Below, piece after piece: positions 53,785-64,000 of a stretch of DNA of 64,000 bases. The position numbers were made by a program, and so were the translations under genes. Position 1 is the first letter of the stretch, and every line of letters begins with the position of its first letter. The stretch is from an uncultured Lachnospiraceae bacterium (lineage in GTDB: Bacteria; Bacillota; Clostridia; Lachnospirales; Lachnospiraceae). A model generated the notes under the pieces. It ran no database searches. It was given only the letters and a program-made list of their open reading frames with translations, and was not told where the DNA came from. The stretch spans positions 22,313 to 86,312 of the forward strand of contig CANQDW010000001.1 of NCBI GenBank assembly GCA_947593975.1. The letters are read 5' to 3'.

Positions 53785-55164
53785 ATGGAACAATTAATAA
53801 AGTCAAAATGGCTTGAAATACTGGAACATGTAAAAAATGAATATTCTATAACTGAAGTATGTTATAAAACCTGGCTCCTTCCCCTCGAATTATATTCGGT
53901 AAACGAATCTGAAGAATCTGCCGTCATATGTGTAAACGATGAAGAACTCGGAGAAAACAGCAAAAACCATATTCAAAAGAAATATAATATTCTTCTTCAA
54001 ATAGCTATCGAAGAGATCACGGGATATCATCTTACTCTTGAATATAAGAACAAAAGCGAACTTGAAAAGAAAAGGAGCGGTTCTGCGTCCAAATCAAGGC
54101 TCAACGCTAAAAAGAATTTATCTTTTACCCTTAATGATAAATATACTTTTGATACTTTCGTCGTAGGCAATAATAACAATTTTGCCCATGCGGCCGCGCT
54201 TGCAGTAGCCGAATCGCCTCTTCAGAGCGAATACAACCCTCTTTTCATATACGGAGGTCCCGGGCTTGGAAAAACTCACCTCATACATTCCATAGCCCAT
54301 TATATTATAGAAAATTCACCTGAGCTTCAGGTACTCTATACTACGAGCGAACAGTACATAAATGAGATAGTTGACGCAATGCGAAACAGCAAATCTGACA
54401 GGACTACCCTTAACAATATCAAAAGAAAATACAGGGAAGTAGACGTCCTTATGATAGACGACGTACAGTTTATAATAGGTAAAGACCTGACTCAGGAGGA
54501 GTTCTTCAATACTTTTAACGCCCTCTACGAACAGGGAAAGCAGATAATACTTACAAGCGACAAACATCCAAACCAAATGGAGAAGCTTGAAGAAAGATAC
54601 AAATCACGCTTTAACTGGGGTCTTCCGGTGGACGTAAAGGCTCCCGAATACGAGACCAGGCTTGCCATCCTTAAGAAAAAAGAAGAAAAAGAGGGAATAA
54701 AACTCGGGGACGAGATATTAAAGTTCATTGCCGAAAATATCAAAACCAATATCCGCGATCTTGAAGGCGCTTACAATAAACTCGTGCTCAGATCAAAACT
54801 GCAGCACTGCGACATAACTCTTGATGTGGCTATTGAAGATATAAAGGATCTTATACTTACAAATGAAAAAATGAAGATAACGAATGATTACATTATTAAT
54901 ATAGTAGTAGAACATTACGGTCTTACATTAGAATCTATCAATTCAAAGAACAGAAGCCAGAAAGTTGCCAATGTAAGACAGATATGCATGTATCTTTGCA
55001 GGGAGATAACACATACTTCATATGAAGAAATAGGAGTAAAACTCGGAAACAGGGACAGGACGACAGTTATGCATGGACATAAGAAAATAGAGGAAGACCT
55101 TAAAACCGACGCATCACTGCAAAATGAGATAGAGATACTCATGAAGATAATCAATCATCAGTAA
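53785..55164 (+). CDS. dnaA: Chromosomal replication initiator DnaA
   Basis: A 459-residue AAA+ initiator. Domain I at the N-terminus (ILEHVKNEYSITEVCYKTWL), domain III with Walker A YGGPGLGKTHLIHS, Walker B VLMIDDVQFI, sensor and arginine regions, and domain IV with the DnaA signature LGNRDRTTVMHGHKKIEED. Length is normal. The ribosome site is weak (AGCAGG). It opens the rightward gene series and is separated from dnaN by oriC. Confidence 0.98.
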   Translation: MEQLIKSKWLEILEHVKNEYSITEVCYKTWLLPLELYSVNESEESAVICVNDEELGENSKNHIQKKYNILLQIAIEEITGYHLTLEYKNKSELEKKRSGSASKSRLNAKKNLSFTLNDKYTFDTFVVGNNNNFAHAAALAVAESPLQSEYNPLFIYGGPGLGKTHLIHSIAHYIIENSPELQVLYTTSEQYINEIVDAMRNSKSDRTTLNNIKRKYREVDVLMIDDVQFIIGKDLTQEEFFNTFNALYEQGKQIILTSDKHPNQMEKLEERYKSRFNWGLPVDVKAPEYETRLAILKKKEEKEGIKLGDEILKFIAENIKTNIRDLEGAYNKLVLRSKLQHCDITLDVAIEDIKDLILTNEKMKITNDYIINIVVEHYGLTLESINSKNRSQKVANVRQICMYLCREITHTSYEEIGVKLGNRDRTTVMHGHKKIEEDLKTDASLQNEIEILMKIINHQ

Positions 55165-55391
55165 AATATACCGTTTAGAAGTTATTCACCTTATTAATAG
55201 GATTGTTGATAATTAACGTTAATATATTTTATGGGTTTATGTTAAATATTTTTTATCAACGCATCAAAGTGCATCTTTTAATCCTTTTAAATTAAGGTTG
55301 TTTTAATGATATTAACTTATCAACATACCTACTGTCACTACTATCTTATTATTTATATATATATTTATTTATATGAGAGGAGCGCAATAAA
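55165..55391. other. oriC: Replication origin oriC (dnaA-dnaN intergenic region)
   Basis: A very AT-rich 227-bp gap with DnaA-box-like 9-mers: TTATTCACC (55182), TGTTGATAA (55204), TTATCAACG (55253) and TTATCAACA (55317). Three of them share the TTATCAAC form, one base off the classical TTATCCACA. An uninterrupted A/T tract (55345-55373) next to dnaN is a candidate unwinding element. Position and content make this the likely bacterial origin. Confidence 0.82.
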
Positions 55392-56498
55392 ATGAAGATC
55401 ACCTGTATCAAATCAGATTTGGTAAAGAGTACCAATATAGTAATGAAAGCCGTTTCAAGCAAAACGACGATGCCGATACTTGAATCTATCCTTATAGAAG
55501 CAGAGAACGGTTATATCAAATTTACCGGAAACGATATGGAAATGGCTATCGAGACTATAGTAAAAGGAAATATAGAAGAAGAAGGCACGATCCTCGTAGA
55601 CGCGAAGATGTTTTATGAATTTGTAAGAAAGATGCCTTCGGATGAAATAACGGTTGAAAGCAGCGACAGTATAGTAACCCTTACTTCGGGCAAATCGGAA
55701 ATAAAACTTTCTTTGAAGGATAAAGATGAATTTCCGGCGATAAAAAAGATAGAAAAGAATAATAAGATAACGATATCGCAATTTACTTTAAGGGAAATGA
55801 TAAGACAGACCATCATATCGATAAGCAGCAACGAAAGCAGCAGGCTTATGACAGGCGAGCTCTTTGAAATAAACGATAATGAATTTAAGATAACTTCCCT
55901 TGACGGATTCAGGATATCGATAAGAAAAGTCTATCTTAATGAAAGTTATCCTCATATAAAAGTAGTTATCCCCGGAAAAACGCTCAATGAGATAATTAAG
56001 ATAATAAACGGCGACATAGACGATATGGTGAATATTTACTTTGACGATAAGCATGTATTGTTTGAATTTGACGATACTATCGTGCTGTCAAGGCTTATTG
56101 AAGGAGAATATTATAAGATAGACCAGATGCTTTCGGGTGATTATGAGACGAAGATAAAGATAAATAAAGAGCAGTTATTCGGAAGTATCGACAGGGCGTC
56201 ACTTCTTATAAGGGATTCCGAGAAAAAACCTATCATATTTAACGTAAATGAAGAAAATGTAAAGATAGAGATAAATACTTCGCTCGGTTCAATGGATGAA
56301 GATATAGATATCTCAAAAGAGGGAACGGATATAATGATCGCGTTTAACCCGAAATTCTTAATGGATGCGTTAAGGGTGATCGATGATGAAGAGATAAATA
56401 TGTATTTTATTAATTCAAAAGCTCCTTTCTTTATAAAAAATGACGAAGGAAGTTATATATATCTTATCGTACCTGTAAAACTTAACGCAGTGATGTAA
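55392..56498 (+). CDS. dnaN: DNA polymerase III beta subunit (sliding clamp)
   Basis: A 368-residue clamp protein with three repeated domains: MKITCIKSDLVKSTNIVMKAVSSKTTMPILESILIEA opens domain 1 (as two shorter stretches), TSLDGFRISIRKVYL is in domain 2 and the C-terminal YLIVPVKLN closes domain 3, as usual. GAGAGGAGC precedes the ATG. 17 bases before the S4-domain gene. Confidence 0.97.
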   Translation: MKITCIKSDLVKSTNIVMKAVSSKTTMPILESILIEAENGYIKFTGNDMEMAIETIVKGNIEEEGTILVDAKMFYEFVRKMPSDEITVESSDSIVTLTSGKSEIKLSLKDKDEFPAIKKIEKNNKITISQFTLREMIRQTIISISSNESSRLMTGELFEINDNEFKITSLDGFRISIRKVYLNESYPHIKVVIPGKTLNEIIKIINGDIDDMVNIYFDDKHVLFEFDDTIVLSRLIEGEYYKIDQMLSGDYETKIKINKEQLFGSIDRASLLIRDSEKKPIIFNVNEENVKIEINTSLGSMDEDIDISKEGTDIMIAFNPKFLMDALRVIDDEEINMYFINSKAPFFIKNDEGSYIYLIVPVKLNAVM

Positions 56499-56515
56499 AA
56501 GGAAAGGTTTATGAT

Positions 56516-56720
56516 ATGCAGGAAATATATATAAAAGACGAATATATAAGGCTGGGACAGGCATTAAAGCTCGCAGGGCTTATGGGTTCCGGGACAGACG
56601 CCAAATTTGTTATAAAAGAAGGATTGGTAAAAGTAAACGGCGAGACGGCGTATGAGAGAGGAAAGAAATGCCGCAAAGGTGATATTATCGAGTATGACGG
56701 CGAAAAGGTTATGGTAAATA

Positions 56721-56731
<11 letters not shown>
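56516..56731 (+). CDS. S4-domain RNA-binding protein (YaaA type)
   Basis: A 71-residue protein made of one S4 domain (YIRLGQALKLAGLMGSGTDA, then EGLVKVNGETAYERGKKCRKGD), as the small protein always found between dnaN and recF in Firmicutes. In Bacillus it is linked to ribosome assembly. It overlaps recF by 11 bases. Confidence 0.93.
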
Positions 56732-59754
<3,023 letters not shown>

Positions 59755-59769
59755 TCTGGAGGATAAGTA

Positions 59770-62265
59770 ATGGAAGAAAATATTTTTGATAAAGTAAATG
59801 ACGTTGATATTAAAAAGACGATGGAGAAGTCGTATATAGAATATGCCATGTCTGTTATAGCATCGAGAGCGCTGCCTGATGTAAGAGACGGTCTTAAGCC
59901 TGTTCAGAGAAGGATCATGTATTCCATGATTGAACTTAATAACGGTCCGGACAAGCCTCACAGAAAATGCGCGCGTATCGTCGGAGATACGATGGGAAAA
60001 TATCACCCTCACGGCGACAGTTCAATATACGGCGCTTTGGTTAATCTTGCCCAGGAGTGGTCGACAAGATACCCTCTGGTTGACGGACACGGAAATTTCG
60101 GTTCGGTAGACGGGGATTCGGCGGCAGCCATGCGATATACGGAAGCAAGGCTTAGTAAGATATCTATGGAAATGCTTGCCGATATAGGTAAAGATACTGT
60201 CGAATTTGTTCCGAACTTTGATGAAACGGAAAAAGAACCGACCGTGCTTCCGGCAAGGATACCGAATCTTTTGGTAAACGGAACTTCCGGCATAGCAGTA
60301 GGTATGGCTACTAATATACCGCCGCATAACCTGAGGGAAGTCATTAACGCCGTTTTACATATAATCGAAAATGAAAAGAATGATGAAGAGACAACTATCG
60401 ATGAAATCCTTCATATAATAAAGGGACCTGATTTTCCTACGGGCGCGACTATCCTCGGAACAAAGGGAATAGAGGAATCGTACCGCACAGGGCGCGGCAA
60501 GATAAAAGTGCGCGCCGTTTCGGAAATAGAGTCCATGCCGAACGGCAAGAGCAGGATAATTGTTACAGAGATCCCTTATATGGTAAATAAAGCTAAACTC
60601 ATAGAGAAGATAGCCGAACTCCATAAGGATAAAAAGGTTGACGGGATAACGGATCTTAGGGATGAATCAAGCCGTGAAGGAATGAGGATAGTTATTGAGA
60701 TACGAAAAGACGCCAATCCTAATGTAGTATTAAATCAGTTATATAAACACAGCCAGCTTCAGGATACATTTGGAGTTATCATGCTCGCGCTTGTCAATAA
60801 TGAACCGAAGATAATGAATATCCTCCAGATGCTTAAGTATTATCTTGAACATCAGGAAGATGTTGTTACAAGACGTACTAAGTATGACCTGAATAAAGCC
60901 GAAGAAAGAGCTCATATATTAGAAGGACTTCTTATCGCGCTTGACCATATAGATGAAGTTATTTCAATAATACGCGCTTCAAAGACAGCAAATGAAGCTA
61001 AGTCAAACCTTATTGAAAGATTTTCTTTTTCAGACGCGCAGGCTCAGAGTATCATAGATATGAGGTTAAGAAAGCTTACCGGACTGGAAAGGGAAGCTAC
61101 CGAAAACGAATATAAGGAGCTGCAGATTAAAATAGAAGAATATAAAAAGATCTTAAGCGACAGAAACGAACTCCTTACCGTTATTTCAAATGAGCTTATT
61201 GTGATAAGGGATAAATACGGCGACGAAAGAAGGACGCACATCGGCTATGATGTATTCGACATATCGATGGAAGATATGATCCCGCGTGAAAACACCGTTA
61301 TTGCAATGACAAAGCTCGGATATATAAAGAGGATGACGGTTGATAATTTCAGGAGCCAGCACAGGGGCGGCAAAGGCATAAAGGGAATGCAGACTATAGA
61401 AAATGATTATATAGAAAGACTGTTTATGACAACTTCCCACCATTACATTATGTTCTTTACCGATAAAGGAAGGGTCTTTAGGATGAAGGCTTATGAAATC
61501 CCTGAAGCGGGAAGAACGGCGAGGGGAACTGCGATAGTCAATCTGCTCCAGTACATGACAGGCGAGGAAAAGATCACGGCGGTGATCCCGGTAAATGAAT
61601 ACGAAGAAGGCAAATACCTGTTTATGGCGACCAAAAAGGGAATTGTCAAGAAAACGAGAGTCGATGATTTCGCCAATATAAGAAAAACAGGAATAAGGGC
61701 GATAAGCCTCAAAGACGACGACGAACTCATAGAAGTAAAAATAACCGACAATACGAAAGAAGTGCTTCTTGTTACCAAACACGGATTATGTATCAGATTC
61801 TCTGAAAAGGACGTAAGAAATACAGGAAGGTCGTCAATGGGCGTAATAGGCATTAACCTTTCTTATGATGACGAAGTTATAGGAATGCAGCTTGATACCC
61901 AGGGACGAGATATGCTTATCGTATCTGCGAACGGACTCGGAAAACGTACCGATATAAATGAATTTAATGTACAGAGACGAGGCGGCAAGGGCGTTAAGTG
62001 TTATAAGATCACTGAAAAGAGCGGATATGTTGTCGGCGCCAAGATAGTAGATGAAAGCCGCGAGATACTTCTTATAACTAATGAAGGAATAATTATAAGA
62101 ATAAGCGTGGACGACATATCAAGGCTTGGCCGCAATACTTCGGGAGTTAAGTTGATGAACATCGACGCCGAAAGCGATATTGTGGTAGCGGGAATCGCTA
62201 AGGTAAGAGATGAGGATCCTGAAGAAGAATATAACGAAGAAAGAGAAGAGTCGGAAGAACAATGA
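59770..62265 (+). CDS. gyrA: DNA gyrase subunit A
   Basis: An 831-residue breakage-reunion subunit. Winged-helix entry [18 protein letters not shown], catalytic Tyr in [10 protein letters not shown], six C-terminal beta-pinwheel repeats and the gyrase box QRRGGKG near residue 740, which separates it from ParC. The quinolone region reads [13 protein letters not shown]: Ser at the position equivalent to E. coli Ser83, Gly at the Asp87 equivalent. Ends in an acidic tail ([14 protein letters not shown]). Its stop codon overlaps the fumarase start (ATGA). Confidence 0.97.
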   Translation: MEENIFDKVNDVDIKKTMEKSYIEYAMSVIASRALPDVRDGLKPVQRRIMYSMIELNNGPDKPHRKCARIVGDTMGKYHPHGDSSIYGALVNLAQEWSTRYPLVDGHGNFGSVDGDSAAAMRYTEARLSKISMEMLADIGKDTVEFVPNFDETEKEPTVLPARIPNLLVNGTSGIAVGMATNIPPHNLREVINAVLHIIENEKNDEETTIDEILHIIKGPDFPTGATILGTKGIEESYRTGRGKIKVRAVSEIESMPNGKSRIIVTEIPYMVNKAKLIEKIAELHKDKKVDGITDLRDESSREGMRIVIEIRKDANPNVVLNQLYKHSQLQDTFGVIMLALVNNEPKIMNILQMLKYYLEHQEDVVTRRTKYDLNKAEERAHILEGLLIALDHIDEVISIIRASKTANEAKSNLIERFSFSDAQAQSIIDMRLRKLTGLEREATENEYKELQIKIEEYKKILSDRNELLTVISNELIVIRDKYGDERRTHIGYDVFDISMEDMIPRENTVIAMTKLGYIKRMTVDNFRSQHRGGKGIKGMQTIENDYIERLFMTTSHHYIMFFTDKGRVFRMKAYEIPEAGRTARGTAIVNLLQYMTGEEKITAVIPVNEYEEGKYLFMATKKGIVKKTRVDDFANIRKTGIRAISLKDDDELIEVKITDNTKEVLLVTKHGLCIRFSEKDVRNTGRSSMGVIGINLSYDDEVIGMQLDTQGRDMLIVSANGLGKRTDINEFNVQRRGGKGVKCYKITEKSGYVVGAKIVDESREILLITNEGIIIRISVDDISRLGRNTSGVKLMNIDAESDIVVAGIAKVRDEDPEEEYNEEREESEEQ

Positions 62266-63104
62266 GAACGGTACATACTGATGTAATTATAAAAACAATA
62301 AAAGAAATGTGTATAGAAGCCAATTATATCCTGTCAGATGATATGTCTGACAGGATAATTCAGGCTGAAAGTGAAGAAACTAATATAATAGGAAAAGAGA
62401 TTCTCGGACAGCTTGTGGAAAATATGAAGATAGCTAAAGAAGATATGATACCGATATGCCAGGATACGGGAATGACGACGGTATTTATTAAGATAGGACA
62501 GGACGTCCATATAGAAGGAATGTTTATTCTGGATGCCATAAACGAAGGCATAAGACAGGGTTATGAAGAAGGTTATCTTAGGAAATCAGTTGTGGGCGAT
62601 CCTATAAACCGCGTTAATACGAAAGACAATACGCCGGGTATAATACACTATGAAATAATAGAAGGCGAAGATATCACGATCACAGTGGCCCCGAAAGGAT
62701 TCGGTTCTGAAAATATGAGCAGAGTGTATATGTTAAAGCCTGCCGACGGTATAGAAGGAGTTAAGGACGCCGTTATTGAAACCGTAAAGCTTGCCGGCCC
62801 CAATGCATGTCCTCCCGTAGTTGTAGGAGTAGGGATAGGAGGTAATTTTGAAAAATGCGCTTTGCTTGCCAAAAAAGCGCTTACGAGAAATATCAATACT
62901 CCCTCACAGATCGGATATGTAGCCGAACTTGAAAAAGAACTCCTTGACAAGATCAATTCTCTTGACATAGGTCCGGGCGGCCTCGGAGGAAAAACAACGG
63001 CGCTTGCAGTTAATATAGAAACATATCCCACACACATAGCGGGACTTCCTGTTGCTGTAAATATGTGCTGTCATGTGAACAGGCATGTGAGCAGGACGAT
63101 ATGA
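62262..63104 (+). CDS. Fumarate hydratase class I, alpha subunit
   Basis: A 280-residue subunit of the oxygen-sensitive [4Fe-4S] fumarase, interconverting fumarate and malate. Cluster cysteines are apparent in [16 protein letters not shown] and [25 protein letters not shown] and [12 protein letters not shown] are family-typical. The start is coupled to gyrA by a four-base overlap. The beta subunit follows 40 bases later. A tartrate dehydratase of the same family is the alternative. With pckA it would fit a reductive PEP-oxaloacetate-malate-fumarate branch. Confidence 0.92.
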   Translation: MRTVHTDVIIKTIKEMCIEANYILSDDMSDRIIQAESEETNIIGKEILGQLVENMKIAKEDMIPICQDTGMTTVFIKIGQDVHIEGMFILDAINEGIRQGYEEGYLRKSVVGDPINRVNTKDNTPGIIHYEIIEGEDITITVAPKGFGSENMSRVYMLKPADGIEGVKDAVIETVKLAGPNACPPVVVGVGIGGNFEKCALLAKKALTRNINTPSQIGYVAELEKELLDKINSLDIGPGGLGGKTTALAVNIETYPTHIAGLPVAVNMCCHVNRHVSRTI

Positions 63105-63144
63105 TCATTTTCAAAGTTATTATCAGACGATATGGAGGAATTTA

Positions 63145-63672
63145 ATGAAACGGCATATAGATACACCTCTTACCAAAGATAAAGTAAAGGAAATAAACGC
63201 AGGCGATTACGTATATATAACGGGAACTGTATATACCGCAAGGGATGCGGCGCATCTGCGCATGTATGATTCTATCAATAATAAAAAAGAACTGCCGGTC
63301 GATCTTGATAACCAGATAATATATTATCTTGGACCGACTCCGGCAAGGGACGGACAGGTTATAGGTTCTGCGGGGCCTACGACCAGCAGCCGCATGGATA
63401 AATACACTCCCGCCCTTATCGAGCGCGGGATGACCGGGATGATAGGCAAAGGAAAAAGAAGCAGAGAAGTTATAGAAGCAATGAAAAAAAATACGGCGGT
63501 ATATTTTGCCGCTGTCGGCGGAGCGGGAGCGCTTTTGTCAAAATGTATCAAATCAGCAGAAGTTATCGCATATGATGACCTTGGAACAGAAGCCATAAGG
63601 AAATTGTATGTTGAGGATCTTCCCGTAATAGCAGTGATAGACTGTAACGGAAATAATATATATGAAAGATGA
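63145..63672 (+). CDS. Fumarate hydratase class I, beta subunit
   Basis: A 175-residue C-terminal-type subunit: INAGDYVYITGTVYTARDAAHLRM (as two parts), GPTPARDGQVIGSAGPTTSSRMDKY and MIGKGKRS with the conserved catalytic residues, ending FAAVGGAGALLSKCI. Good GGAGG ribosome site. Completes the two-subunit enzyme. Confidence 0.93.
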   Translation: MKRHIDTPLTKDKVKEINAGDYVYITGTVYTARDAAHLRMYDSINNKKELPVDLDNQIIYYLGPTPARDGQVIGSAGPTTSSRMDKYTPALIERGMTGMIGKGKRSREVIEAMKKNTAVYFAAVGGAGALLSKCIKSAEVIAYDDLGTEAIRKLYVEDLPVIAVIDCNGNNIYER

Positions 63673-63674
63673 TG

Positions 63675-63703
63675 TTGACAAATAAAGTTGTGTTTGCTAA
63701 ACT
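63675..63703 (+). promoter_or_regulatory. tRNA-Ser promoter
   Basis: TTGACA, 17 bp, TAAACT, immediately after the fumarase beta stop codon. Confidence 0.75.
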
Positions 63704-63764
63704 ATCTAATTGTGAAGTTCAAAGAAATACATGAACGATTAATATAGTAGTTTAATTCAGTTAT

Positions 63765-63852
63765 GGAGAAGTACTCAAGTGGCTGAAGAGGTGCCCCTGC
63801 TAAGGGTATAGGTCGTTTACGCGGCGCGAGGGTTCAAATCCCTCCTTCTCCG
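63765..63852 (+). tRNA. tRNA-Ser (anticodon GCT)
   Basis: An 88-base class II tRNA: acceptor GGAGAAG/CTTCTCC, anticodon stem CCCCT/AGGG around the GCT anticodon (reads AGC/AGT), long variable arm, T-arm GAGGGTTCAAATCCCTC. CCA not encoded. Confidence 0.95.
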
Positions 63853-63860
63853 GTTAAAAG

Positions 63861-63898
63861 AAAAGCGGCAGAATTCCAAGAATTTTACCGCTTTTTTT
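63861..63898 (+). terminator. Terminator after tRNA-Ser
   Basis: AAAGCGG...AATTC pairs with GAATT...CCGCTTT, followed by a run of seven T. Confidence 0.8.
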
Positions 63899-63934
63899 CA
63901 TCGCAAATTTTTTTCAAAAAACGTAAAAAAAGTG

Positions 63935-63963
63935 TTGACAAAAGAGTTTAAGTTTGGTAAACT
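63935..63963 (+). promoter_or_regulatory. Strong promoter at the right edge
   Basis: TTGACA, 17 bp, TAAACT, the same hexamers as the tRNA-Ser promoter. It drives a transcript that continues past the window: a gene starting near 63997 or a stable-RNA operon. Confidence 0.72.
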
Positions 63964-63996
63964 AAGATTCGCTGACGCACCAAAAGGAGCGGAAGC

Positions 63997-64000
63997 ATGC
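63997..64000 (+). CDS. Possible start of a truncated gene
   Basis: ATG at 63997 follows AAAGGAGC at six-base spacing and a promoter 34 bases upstream. Only four bases remain. The leader could equally be that of an rRNA operon, in which case this is not a start codon. Confidence 0.3.

Overview
The window looks like the replication-origin region of a low-to-mid-GC Firmicute, most likely a Lachnospiraceae-type member of the Clostridia. The evidence is the gene order rpmH-rnpA-yidD-yidC-jag-mnmE-mnmG-rsmG-parA-parB leftward and dnaA-dnaN-S4-recF-gyrB-gyrA rightward from about 53.7 kb. A DUF4250 protein, a CotS-type kinase, a GerA-family germination protein, Gram-positive lipoproteins, T-box control of trp and heavy ATA (Ile) use agree. 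The assignment is inferred from gene content only. Apart from the trp/pckA block, the plsY-glycosyltransferase pair, trmB and two small genes, most genes point away from oriC.

Layout. 1-9.5 kb (minus): a truncated secreted glycoside hydrolase, a PrsA-like foldase lipoprotein, mfd, pth, a secreted CE1-like esterase and an orphan SpoVAF/GerA-type protein with a sigma-G-like promoter. 9.6-14.8 kb: DUF4250, the glycogen pair pgm-glgB and a CotS-family kinase. 15-25.9 kb (plus): a DUF885 lipoprotein, pckA, then a tryptophan T-box leader and the complete operon trpEGDCFBA. The 590 bp between the T-box terminator and trpE hold two large foldback elements and a 42-bp tandem repeat. A third copy of the foldback element follows trpA.

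26-39.9 kb (minus) is an accessory region: an Rpn/PD-(D/E)XK-type protein, then a duplicated module of secreted proteins (EF-hand plus solenoid LRR, two paralogous propeller-like proteins, two BspA-like LRR proteins), two paralogous lipoproteins, one of them heading an ABC-transporter operon, and an L,D-transpeptidase. The secreted-protein genes share a conserved upstream box. The lipoprotein genes share a palindrome-containing sigma-A promoter. Family-specific hairpins close the units. 40-44.4 kb: plsY plus an MGDG-synthase-like glycosyltransferase, a D,D-carboxypeptidase, trmB and tRNA-Lys.

44.5-63.7 kb is the origin core: DUF4446-parB-parA with a perfect parS beside parA, the rpmH-to-rsmG operon, and oriC in the AT-rich dnaA-dnaN gap with TTATCAACA-type boxes. 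The dnaN-recF-gyrB-gyrA series runs on into a two-subunit class I fumarase. tRNA-Ser follows, and a strong promoter at the right edge drives something truncated there. The least explained features are the foldback family, whose stems change in a compensatory way while its loops stay fixed, and the duplicated surface-protein/ABC module.
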